A DNA stretch of 64,000 nt from Halictus rubicundus (lineage: Eukaryota; Arthropoda; Insecta; Hymenoptera; Halictidae), in contig NW_027488641.1 in NCBI RefSeq assembly GCF_050948215.1, positions 620,001 to 684,000 on the forward strand, given 5' to 3'. A program made the position numbers and the translations under genes. This document shows positions 54,401-63,765 of the stretch, one piece after another (position 1 is the first letter of the stretch; each line of letters begins with the position of its first letter). Below the pieces are notes generated by a model. It saw nothing but the letters and a program-made list of their open reading frames with translations. It ran no database searches and was not told the origin of the DNA.

Positions 54401-56553
54401 ATATTATAGGATAGAGGATAGGATAGGATAGAGGATAGGATAGGATATAGGATTGGATAGGATAGAGGATAGAATAGGATAGAGGATAGGATAGGATAGA
54501 GGATAGGATATGATACAGGATAGGATAGGATAGAGGATAGGATAGGATAGAGGATAGGATAGGATACAGGATAGGATAGGATAGAGGATAGGATATGATA
54601 GAGGATAGGATAGGATAGAGGATAGGATAGGATAGAGAATAGGATGGGATAGAGGATAGGATAGGATAGAGGATAGGATAGGATAGAGGATGGGATAGGA
54701 TAGAGGATTGGATAGGATAGAGGATAGGATAGGATAGAGGATAGGATAGGATAGAGGATAGGGTAGGATAGAGGATGGGATAGGATAGAGGATAGGATAG
54801 GATAGATGATAATATAGGATAGAGGATAGGATAGGATAGAGGATAGGATAGGATAGAGGATAGGATACGATAGAGGATAGGATAGGATAGAGGATCCGAT
54901 ATAGGATTTAATAGGATAGAGGATAGGATACGATAATGGATAGGATAGGATAGAGGATAGGATAGGAAAGAGAATAGGATATAGGATTGGATAGGATAGC
55001 GGATAGGATAGGATAGAGGATTGGATAGGATAGGGGATAGGATACGATAGAGGATAGGATAGGATAGAGAATAGGATATAGGATTGGATAGGATAGAGGA
55101 TAGAATAGGATAGAGGATAGGATAGGATAGAGGATAGGATATGATACAGGATAGGATAGGATAGAGGATAGGATAGGATAGAGGATAGGATAGGATACAG
55201 GATAGGATAGGATAGAGGATAGGATATGATAGAGGATAGGATAGGATAGAGGATAGGGTAGGATAGAGGATAGGATAGGATAGAGGATAGGATAGGATAG
55301 AGGATAGGATAGGATAGAGGATAGGATAGGATAGAGGATAGGATAGGATAGAGGATAGGATAGGATAGAGGATAGGATAGGATAGAGGATAGGATAGGAT
55401 AGAGGATAGGATAGGATAGAGGATAGGGTAGGATAGAGGATGGGATAGGATAGAGGATAGGATAGGATAGATGATAATATAGGATAGAGGATAGGATAGG
55501 ATAGAGGATAGGATAGGATAGAGGATAGGATACGATAGAGGATAGGATAGGATAGAGGATCCGATATAGGATTTAATAGGATAGAGGATAGGATACGATA
55601 AAGGATAGGATAGGATAGAGGATAGGATAGGAAAGAGAATAGGATATAGGATTGGATAGGATAGCGGATAGGATAGGATAGAGGATTGGATAGGATAGGG
55701 GATAGGATACGATAGAGGATAGGATAGGATAGAGAATAGGATATAGGATTGGATAGGATAGAGGATAGAATAGGATAGAGGATAGGATAGGATAGAGGAT
55801 AGGATATGATACAGGATAGGATAGGATAGAGGATAGGATAGGATAGAGGATAGGATAGGATACAGGATAGGATAGGATAGAGGATAGGATATGATAGAGG
55901 ATAGGATAGGATAGAGGATAGGGTAGGATAGAGAATAGGATGGGATAGAGGATAGGATAGGATAGAGGATAGGATAGGATAGAGGATAGGATAGGATAGA
56001 GGATGGGATAGGATAGAGGATAGGATAGGATAGAGGATAGGATAGGATAGAGGATAGGATAGAGGATAGGATAGAGTAGAGGATAGGATAGGATAGAGGA
56101 TAGGATAGGATAGAGGATAGGATAGGATAGAGGATAGGATAGGATAGAGGATACGATATAGGATTTAATAGCATAGAGGATAGGATACGATAGAGGATAC
56201 GATAGGATAGAGGATAGGATAGGATAGAGAATAGGATAGGATAGAGGAAAGGATAGGATAGAGGATAGGATAGGATAGAGGATAGGATAGGATAGAGGAT
56301 GGGATAGGATAGAGGATAATATAGGATAGAGGATAGGATAGGATAGAGGATAGGATAGGATAGAGGATAGGATAGGATAGAGGATAGGATAGGATAGAGG
56401 ATAGGATAGGATAGAGGATAGGATAGGATAGAGGGTAGGATAGGATAGAGGATAGGATAGGATAGAGGATGGGATAGGATAGAGGATAATATAGGATAGA
56501 GGATAGGATAGGATAGAGGATAGGATAGGATAGAGGATAGGATAGGATAGAGG
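51411..56553 (+). repeat. 5,143-bp tandem duplication, copy 1
   Basis: Every variant in this block reappears 5,143 bp downstream. Examples are GATAGGAAAGAGG near 51,432, ATAGGCTATAGG near 52,984, TTTAATATTATAGAGG near 53,104, GATCCGATACAGG near 53,986, GGAAAGTATAAGATAGAGG near 54,314 and GATAGAGTAGAGG near 56,073. The minus-strand translation of 53,748-56,174 matches that of 58,891-61,317 over all 808 residues, and I found no difference in the stretches compared base by base. The block starts at the GATACGATATAGGATTTAATAGGAAAG unit and ends in a run of consensus monomers at the junction with copy 2. Confidence 0.93.
54715..55932 (+). repeat. Nested 665-bp tandem duplication (in copy 1; repeated in copy 2 at about 59,858-61,075)
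   Basis: GATAGGGTAGG at 54,761 and 55,426, AGATGATAATATAGG at about 54,806 and 55,471, GATCCGATA at 54,896 and 55,561 and GGAAAGAGAATAGG near 54,966 and 55,631 all step by 665 bp. The second repeat is incomplete on the right (similarity ends near 55,932). One difference separates the two: GATAATGGATAGG near 54,934 against GATAAAGGATAGG near 55,599. Because the structure is present in both 5,143-bp copies, it predates that event. Confidence 0.85.
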
Positions 56554-59500
56554 ATACGATATAGGATTTAATAGGAAAGAGGATAGGATACGATAGAGGA
56601 TACGATAGGATAGAGGATGGGATAGGATAGAGAATAGGATAGGATAGAGGAAAGGATAGGATAGAGGATAGGATGGGATAGAGGATAGGATAGGATAGAG
56701 GATGGGATAGGATAGAGGATAATATAGGATAGAGGATAGGATAGGATAGAGGATGGGATAGGATAGAGAATAATATAGGATAGAGGATAGGATAGGATAG
56801 AGGATAGGATAGGATAGAGGATAGGATAGGATAGAGGATAGGATACGATAGAGGATAGGATAGGATAGAGGATACGATATAGGATTTAATAGGATAGAGG
56901 TAAGGATACGATAAAGGATAGGATAGGATAGAGGATAGGATAGGATAGAGAATAGGATATAGGATTGGATAGGATAGCGGATAGGATAGGATAGAGGATT
57001 GGATAGGATAGGGGATAGGATACGATAGAGGATAGGATAGGATAGAGAATAGGATATAGGATTGTATAGGATAGAGGATAGAATAGGATAGAGGATAGGA
57101 TAGGATAGAGGATAGGATAGGATAGAGGATAGGATAGGATAGAGGATAGGATAGGATAGAGGATCCGATATAGGATTTAATAGGATAGAGGATAGGATAC
57201 GATAAAGGATAGGATAGGATAGAGGATAGGATAGGATAGAGAATAGGATATAGGATTGGATAGGATAGCGGATAGGATAGGATAGAGGATTGGATAGGAT
57301 AGGGGATAGGATACGATAGAGGATAGGATAGGATAGAGAATAGGATATAGGATTGGATAGGATAGAGGATAGAATAGGATAGAGGATAGGATAGGATAGA
57401 GGGTAGGATATGATACAGGATAGGATAGGATAGAGGATAGGATAGCATAGAGGATAGGATAGGATACAGGATAGGATAGGATAGAGGATAGGATAGGATA
57501 GAGGATAGGATAGGATAGAGGATGGGATAGGATAGAGGATAGGATAGGATAGAGGATAGGATAGGATAGAGGATAGGATAGGATAGAGGATAGGATAGGA
57601 TAGAGGATAGGATAGGATAGAGGATAGGATAGGATAGAGGATAGGATAGGATAGAGGATAGGATAGGATAGAGGATAGGATAGGATAGGGGATAGGATAG
57701 GATAGGGGATAGGATAGGATAGAGGATACGATATAGGATTTAATAGGATAGAGGATAGGATACGATAGAGGATACGATAGGATAGAGGATAGGATAGGAT
57801 AGAGAATAGGATAGGATAGAGGAAAGGATAGGATAGAGGATAGGATAGGATAGAGGATAGGATAGGATAGGGGATGGGATAGGATAGAGGATAATATAGG
57901 ATAGAGGATAGGATAGGATAGAGGATGGGATAGGATAGAGGATAATATAGGATAGAGGATAGGATAGGATAGAGGATAGGATAGGATAGAGGATAGGATA
58001 GGATAGAGGATAGGATACGATAGAGGATAGGATAGGATAGAGGATCCGATATAGGATTTAATAGGATAGAGGATAGGATACGATAAAGGATAGGATAGGA
58101 TAGAGGATAGGATAGGATAGAGAATAGGCTATAGGATTGGATAGGATAGCGGATAGGATACGATAGAGGATAGGATAGAGGATAGGATAGGATAGAGGAT
58201 AGGATAGGATAGAGGATAGGATAGGATAGAGGATACGATATAGGATTTAATATTATAGAGGATAGGATACGATAGAGGATACGATAGGATAGAGGATAGG
58301 ATATAGGATTGGATAGGATAGCGGATAGGATAGGATAGGGGATTGGATAGGATAGAGAATAGGATATAGGATTGGATAGGATACAGGATAGAATAGGATA
58401 GAGGATAGGATAGGATAGAGGATAGGATATGATACAGGATAGGATAGGATACAGGATAGGATAGGATAGAGGATAGGATATGATAGAGGATAGGATAGGA
58501 TAGAGGATAGGATAGGATAGAGAATAGGATAGGATAGAGGATAGGATAGGATAGAGGATAGGATAGGATAGAGGATAGGATAGGATAGAGGATGGGATAG
58601 GATAGAGGATAGGATACGATAGAGGATAAGGATAGGATAGAGGATAGGATAGGATAGAGGATAGGATATGATAGAGGATACGATATAGGATTTAATAGGA
58701 TAGAGGATAGGATAGGATAGAGGATAGGATAGGATAGAGGATAGGATAGGATAGAGGATGGGATAGGATAGAGGATAATATAGGATAGAGGATAGGATAG
58801 GATGGAGGATAGGATACGATAGAGGATAGGATAGGATAGAGGATATGATACGATAGACGATAGGATAGGATAGAGGATACGATATAGGATTTAATAGGAT
58901 AGAGTATAGGATACGATAGAGGATAGGATACGATAGAGGATAGGATATGATAGAGGATAGGATAGGATAGAGGATAGGATAGGATAGAGGATAGGATAGG
59001 ATAGAGGATAGGATAGGATAGAGGATAGGATACGATAGAGGATAGGATAGGATAGAGGATACGATATAGGATTTAATAGGATAGAGGATAGGATACGATA
59101 GAGGATAGGATAGGATAGAGGATCCGATACAGGATTTAATAGGATAGAGGATAGGATACGATAAAGGATAGGATAGGATAGAGGATAGGATAGGATAGAG
59201 AATAGGATAGGATAGAGGATAGGATAGGATAGAGGATAGGATAGGATAGAGGATAATATAGGATAGAGGATAGGATAGGATAGAGGATAGGATAGAGGAT
59301 CCGATATAGGATTTAATAGGATAGAGGATAGGATACGATAAAGGATAGGATAGGATAGAGGATAGGATAGGATAGACAATAGGATATAGGATTGGATAGG
59401 ATAGAGGATAGGGTAGGATAGAGGATAGGATAGGATAGAGAATAGGATAGGATAGAGGAAAGTATAAGATAGAGGATAGGATAGGATAGAGGATAGGATA

Positions 59501-61696
59501 GGATAGAGGATGGGATAGGATAGAGGATAATATAGGATAGAGGATATTATAGGATAGAGGATAGGATAGGATAGAGGATAGGATAGGATATAGGATTGGA
59601 TAGGATAGAGGATAGAATAGGATAGAGGATAGGATAGGATAGAGGATAGGATATGATACAGGATAGGATAGGATAGAGGATAGGATAGGATAGAGGATAG
59701 GATAGGATACAGGATAGGATAGGATAGAGGATAGGATATGATAGAGGATAGGATAGGATAGAGGATAGGATAGGATAGAGAATAGGATGGGATAGAGGAT
59801 AGGATAGGATAGAGGATAGGATAGGATAGAGGATGGGATAGGATAGAGGATTGGATAGGATAGAGGATAGGATAGGATAGAGGATAGGATAGGATAGAGG
59901 ATAGGGTAGGATAGAGGATGGGATAGGATAGAGGATAGGATAGGATAGATGATAATATAGGATAGAGGATAGGATAGGATAGAGGATAGGATAGGATAGA
60001 GGATAGGATACGATAGAGGATAGGATAGGATAGAGGATCCGATATAGGATTTAATAGGATAGAGGATAGGATACGATAATGGATAGGATAGGATAGAGGA
60101 TAGGATAGGAAAGAGAATAGGATATAGGATTGGATAGGATAGCGGATAGGATAGGATAGAGGATTGGATAGGATAGGGGATAGGATACGATAGAGGATAG
60201 GATAGGATAGAGAATAGGATATAGGATTGGATAGGATAGAGGATAGAATAGGATAGAGGATAGGATAGGATAGAGGATAGGATATGATACAGGATAGGAT
60301 AGGATAGAGGATAGGATAGGATAGAGGATAGGATAGGATACAGGATAGGATAGGATAGAGGATAGGATATGATAGAGGATAGGATAGGATAGAGGATAGG
60401 GTAGGATAGAGGATAGGATAGGATAGAGGATAGGATAGGATAGAGGATAGGATAGGATAGAGGATAGGATAGGATAGAGGATAGGATAGGATAGAGGATA
60501 GGATAGGATAGAGGATAGGATAGGATAGAGGATAGGATAGGATAGAGGATAGGATAGGATAGAGGATAGGGTAGGATAGAGGATGGGATAGGATAGAGGA
60601 TAGGATAGGATAGATGATAATATAGGATAGAGGATAGGATAGGATAGAGGATAGGATAGGATAGAGGATAGGATACGATAGAGGATAGGATAGGATAGAG
60701 GATCCGATATAGGATTTAATAGGATAGAGGATAGGATACGATAAAGGATAGGATAGGATAGAGGATAGGATAGGAAAGAGAATAGGATATAGGATTGGAT
60801 AGGATAGCGGATAGGATAGGATAGAGGATTGGATAGGATAGGGGATAGGATACGATAGAGGATAGGATAGGATAGAGAATAGGATATAGGATTGGATAGG
60901 ATAGAGGATAGAATAGGATAGAGGATAGGATAGGATAGAGGATAGGATATGATACAGGATAGGATAGGATAGAGGATAGGATAGGATAGAGGATAGGATA
61001 GGATACAGGATAGGATAGGATAGAGGATAGGATATGATAGAGGATAGGATAGGATAGAGGATAGGGTAGGATAGAGAATAGGATGGGATAGAGGATAGGA
61101 TAGGATAGAGGATAGGATAGGATAGAGGATAGGATAGGATAGAGGATGGGATAGGATAGAGGATAGGATAGGATAGAGGATAGGATAGGATAGAGGATAG
61201 GATAGAGGATAGGATAGAGTAGAGGATAGGATAGGATAGAGGATAGGATAGGATAGAGGATAGGATAGGATAGAGGATAGGATAGGATAGAGGATACGAT
61301 ATAGGATTTAATAGCATAGAGGATAGGATACGATAGAGGATACGATAGGATAGAGGATAGGATAGGATAGAGAATAGGATAGGATAGAGGAAAGGATAGG
61401 ATAGAGGATAGGATAGGATAGAGGATAGGATAGGATAGAGGATGGGATAGGATAGAGGATAATATAGGATAGAGGATAGGATAGGATAGAGGATAGGATA
61501 GGATAGAGGATAGGATAGGATAGAGGATAGGATAGGATAGAGGATAGGATAGGATAGAGGATAGGATAGGATAGAGGGTAGGATAGGATAGAGGATAGGA
61601 TAGGATAGAGGATGGGATAGGATAGAGGATAATATAGGATAGAGGATAGGATAGGATAGAGGATAGGATAGGATAGAGGATAGGATAGGATAGAGG
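56554..61696 (+). repeat. 5,143-bp tandem duplication, copy 2
   Basis: This copy begins with the same GATACGATATAGGATTTAATAGGAAAG unit as copy 1 and ends near 61,696, where copy 1 would run into its own repeat but this copy continues into plain consensus monomers. The matching pieces include ATAGGCTATAGG near 58,127, GATCCGATACAGG near 59,129 and GATAGAGTAGAGG near 61,216. The near absence of differences over more than 5 kb makes this the youngest large event in the window, unless it is an assembly error. Confidence 0.93.
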
Positions 61697-61901
61697 ATAG
61701 GATAGGATAGAGGATAGGATAGGATAGAGGATAGGATAGGATAGAGGGTAGGATAGGATAGAGGATAGGATAGGATAGAGGATAGGATAGGATAGAGGAT
61801 AGGATAGGATAGAGGATAAGATAAGATAGAGGATAGGATAGGATAGAGGATAGAATATGATAGAAGATAGGATAGGATAGATGGTAGGATACGGTAGAGG
61901 A
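61697..61901 (+). repeat. Left border of the island: consensus then degenerate monomers
   Basis: After the 5,143-bp copy ends, plain GAGGATAGGATAGGATA units continue for about 120 bp. The monomers then decay: GATAAGATAAGATAGAGG near 61,815, GAATATGATAGAAGATAGG near 61,855 and AGATGGTAGGATACGGTAGAGGAAA at the edge. The AGATGGTAGGATA variant is absent from the rest of the main array as far as I read it, but occurs in the right-hand array near 63,353, 63,738 and 63,807. Confidence 0.75.
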
Positions 61902-61995
61902 AATGTGTAGGGGCTCGCGTTGGGCGACGGTTTTATGGCAGGGGCCTTGACATTTGCCAGCGGACCCGGTACGTGACTTTTCGTAGTTTGGCTAC

Positions 61996-62016
61996 GGCGA
62001 TGGGCCTGTCATCGCC
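61996..62016. other. Short hairpin (7-bp stem, 7-base loop)
   Basis: GGCGATG at 61,996-62,002 and CATCGCC at 62,010-62,016 are perfect reverse complements around the loop GGCCTGT. The right arm overlaps the stop codon of the minus-strand frame. No U-run follows on either strand, so it is not a bacterial-type terminator. Confidence 0.5.
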
Positions 62017-62245
62017 ACTTAGATAATAACGTTACCGTACGTGCATGGGTCCCGTCAATGCATCCCTTGTCATAAAACACTCGAAACTGTTCGCCCCTTA
62101 GGCTCAGCGCATCCGGGTGCTTGAAATTGCAGTTTGTATAGTTTGCAGATGTTTGGAAAAACCCAGGGTTCGGTCGCCAAGCGTGTGTGGCCTTGGCGCG
62201 CCCTGGGCCTGCTTCAAGCACCCAGCCCCTAGATCCTCCCACCAA
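62009..62245 (-). CDS. Possible short hypothetical protein or exon fragment (78 codons)
   Basis: This is an open frame on the minus strand, ending in TGA at 62,009-62,011. The upstream end at 62,245 is TTG, not ATG, and no in-frame ATG is present, so a eukaryotic start within this frame is not supported. If real, it is more likely a 3' exon; CTAG/TAG acceptor-like trinucleotides lie just upstream (minus strand CCATTCTAG near 62,271). The product has no Met-led signal peptide, two Cys (C39, C62), an N-Y-T glycosylation sequon at 35-37 and a hydrophilic centre (FKHPD at 41-45, RGEQFRVFYDKGC at 50-62). I do not recognise the family. Its composition is unlike the satellite peptides, so it is not a repeat artefact, but a 78-codon frame could occur by chance. 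An 11-bp inverted repeat lies inside it. Confidence 0.25.
   Translation of the reverse strand: MVGGSRGWVLEAGPGRAKATHAWRPNPGFFQTSANYTNCNFKHPDALSLRGEQFRVFYDKGCIDGTHARTVTLLSKWR
62115..62223. other. Nested inverted repeat / potential long hairpin
   Basis: GGGTGCTTGAA at 62,115-62,125 is the perfect reverse complement of TTCAAGCACCC at 62,213-62,223. Skipping a 3-base bulge, GCAG (62,129-62,132) pairs with CTGC (62,209-62,212). Inside, CCCAGGG (62,162-62,168) pairs with CCCTGGG (62,201-62,207), and CGCCAAG (62,175-62,181) with CTTGGCG (62,192-62,198) around a 10-base loop. Together these give a 109-base foldback with three or four co-axial stems, possible on either strand as RNA or as a DNA cruciform. 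The pairing is seen directly; any function is unknown. Confidence 0.6.
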
Positions 62246-62595
62246 ATCCCCGAAGCAGGGTTAAAAAGCTAGAATGGTGGGGAGAACGGAGGTGAGATTT
62301 CTGGTGACGCGCGTTCTCCCAAGCAGATCGCTCTGGAAGTCCAACTAGCGCAGTATAGTTCCTTAGTTATCTAGTTTGTAGCCTCGACGGGATTTGGCTT
62401 CTTCCAGCAGCTTTCTCGCATCATTAGTTGAATTATAGTTGGTTTAATACATTCTCGCATTCGATTCATTTATTTTCCTTCCGACCATTGGAAGGTGGTC
62501 CTTCGAACTAGCAGTAGTTAATTAGCGGGCACCTCGCAGTGCAAATACATCACAGGTCCGAAAGATCACCCAAGGATCAACCACGGGCATAAACA
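62246..62595. other. Island right half, no gene seen
   Basis: This is 350 bp of unique sequence with no open frame longer than about 24 codons from an ATG on the + strand (the one from ATG at 62,274 ends after 24 residues). Pieces are AT-rich (62,420-62,475 and 62,515-62,525). I see no promoter, splice pattern or RNA gene I can support. Confidence 0.5.
62477..62495. other. Short hairpin (6-bp stem, 7-base loop)
   Basis: CCTTCC at 62,477-62,482 pairs with GGAAGG at 62,490-62,495 around GACCATT. The stem does not extend. It may be chance; it is listed because the island has few other landmarks. Confidence 0.4.
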
Positions 62596-63147
62596 ATAGG
62601 ATAGGATAGAGGATACTATAGGATAGAGGATACTATAGGATAGAGGATAGGATAGGATGGAGGATAGGATGGGATAGAGGATATGATAAGATAGAAGATA
62701 GGATAGGATAGAGGATAGGATAGGATGGAGGATAGGATAGAACAGAGGGTAGGATAGGATAGAGGATAGGATAGGATAGAGGATAGGATAGGATAGAGGA
62801 TTGGATAGAATACAGGATATTATAGGATAGAGGATAGGATAGGATAGAGGATATTATAGGATAGACGATAGGATAGGATAGATGATGGGATAGGATAGAG
62901 GATACGATAGGATACAGGATAGGATAGGATAGAGGATAGGATAGGTTAGAGGATAGGATAGGATAAACGATAGAATAGGATAGATTATTGGATAGGATAG
63001 AGGATAGGATAGGATAGAGGATAGGATAGGATAGGGAATAGGATAGGATTGAGGATAGGATAGTATAGAGGATAGGATAGAGGATTGGATAGGATAGTGG
63101 ATATTATGTAATAGAGGATAGGATAGGATACCGGATAGTATAGGATA

Positions 63148-63305
63148 GAGTATAGGATAGGGTAGAGGATAGGATAGGATAGAGGATGGGATAGGATAGA
63201 GGATACGATAGGATAGACGATAGGATAGGATAGAGGATGGTATAGGATAGAGGATAGGATAGGATAGAGTATAGGATAGGGTAGAGGATAGGATAGGATA
63301 GAGGA
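63148..63305 (+). repeat. Local 119-bp (7-monomer) duplication
   Basis: GAGTATAGGATAGGGTAGAGG occurs with its GGG at 63,160 and again at 63,279, a step of 119 bp or seven monomers. The units between differ by several substitutions, so the event is older than those in the main array. Confidence 0.65.
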
Positions 63306-63765
63306 TAGCATAGGATAGACGATAGGATGGGATAGAGGATAGGATAGGATAGATGGTAGGATACGATAGAGGATAGAATACGATAGAGGATAGGATAGGA
63401 TTGAGGATAGGATAGGATAGAGGATAGGATTGGATAGAGGATATTATAGGATAGAGGATAGGATAGGATACAGGATAGGTTAGAGGATAGGATACGATAG
63501 AGGACAGGATAGGATAGCGGATAGGATAGGATAGAGGATATTATGGCACATAGGATGGGATAGGATAGAGGATAGGATACGATAGCGGATGGGATACGAT
63601 AGAGGATACGATAGGATAGAGGATGGGATAGGATAGAGGATACAATAGGATAGAGGATAGGATAGGATAGAGGATAGGATAGGATAGAGGATAGCATAGG
63701 ATAGACGATAGGATGGGATAGAGGATAGGATAGGATAGATGGTAGGATACGATAGAGGATAGGAT
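63305..63765 (+). repeat. Local 386-bp duplication
   Basis: A stretch of about 70 bp is identical at two places 386 bp apart. It holds, in order, ATAGCATAGG (63,306 and 63,692), AGACGATAGGATGGG, two consensus-like units and AGATGGTAGGATACGATAGAGG. A further AGATGGTAGGATATGATAGAGG follows near 63,805. Confidence 0.75.

Larger units (their letters stand above)
1..61901 (+). repeat. Main 17-bp satellite array (GAGGATAGGATAGGATA)n
   Basis: The monomer is GAGGATAGGATAGGATA, that is (GGATA)x3 plus GA. It recurs head to tail in one orientation with no interruption over almost 62 kb. The consensus has 7 G, 7 A, 3 T and no C, so the + strand is about 82% purine and every C marks a departure from consensus (CGATA, GCGGATA, GATCCGATA, ACAGG, AGCATA). 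Length variants are mostly 12 or 22 bp, meaning loss or gain of one GGATA; 29-bp segments (12+17) also recur in fixed contexts. The variants are not random: they form ordered cassettes and multi-kilobase duplicated blocks, listed separately. I see no gene, RNA gene or inserted element in this interval. The family was recognised by direct reading; I cannot say whether it is a named satellite. Confidence 0.97.
61902..62595. other. Complex-sequence island inside the satellite
   Basis: This is the only non-repetitive sequence in the window, roughly 0.69 kb, with all four bases in normal proportion. The left half (to about 62,340) is more GC-rich and the right half richer in A and T. It starts with TGTGTAGGGG at 61,904 and ends with CATAAACA at 62,595, so the edges read TG...CA. 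The flanking five bases (GGAAA and ATAGG) do not match, so no target-site duplication supports a solo LTR. I found no terminal inverted repeat and no poly(A) tail. It contains one short open frame on the minus strand and three hairpin-forming inverted repeats. It may be a remnant of a transposed element, captured genomic DNA, or a fragment of the original locus into which the satellite expanded. Confidence 0.8.

Noticed and set aside
53748..56174. Long minus-strand open frames across the array (up to 808 codons), such as 53,748-56,174, 58,891-61,317 and 50,155-52,305, as repeat-protein genes
   Set aside because: The repeat has no minus-strand stop in any phase, so frames stay open without selection. 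Their start codons are chance variants (AGCATA gives ATG, ACAATA gives TTG), overlapping frames encode the same peptide, and there is no promoter, leader or codon-position signal.
1..61901. Telomeric repeat
   Set aside because: The units are GGATA/17-mer, not TTAGGG, TTTAGGG, TTAGG or a degenerate fungal telomere, and the array continues past a unique island in the same orientation without a chromosome end.
1..61901. CRISPR array
   Set aside because: There are no unique spacers between direct repeats; every part of each period belongs to the same repeat family.
61996..62016. Rho-independent terminator
   Set aside because: The stem is perfect but no T-run follows on either strand, and the setting looks eukaryotic.
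62166..62180. Pol III B box or tRNA T-arm (GGGTTCGGTCGCC)
   Set aside because: It resembles GGTTCG but lacks a paired T-stem, and I found no convincing A box or tRNA fold upstream, so neither a tRNA nor a tRNA-derived SINE is supported.
62274..62348. Plus-strand ATG frame in the island
   Set aside because: It is only 24 codons with no supporting context; other + strand ATG frames in the island are shorter.
61904..62595. Solo LTR, because the island begins TG and ends CA
   Set aside because: The flanking five bases differ, no primer-binding or polypurine context exists, and the flanks are low-complexity so a TG...CA pair is easily found by chance. Kept only as a possibility in the island entry.
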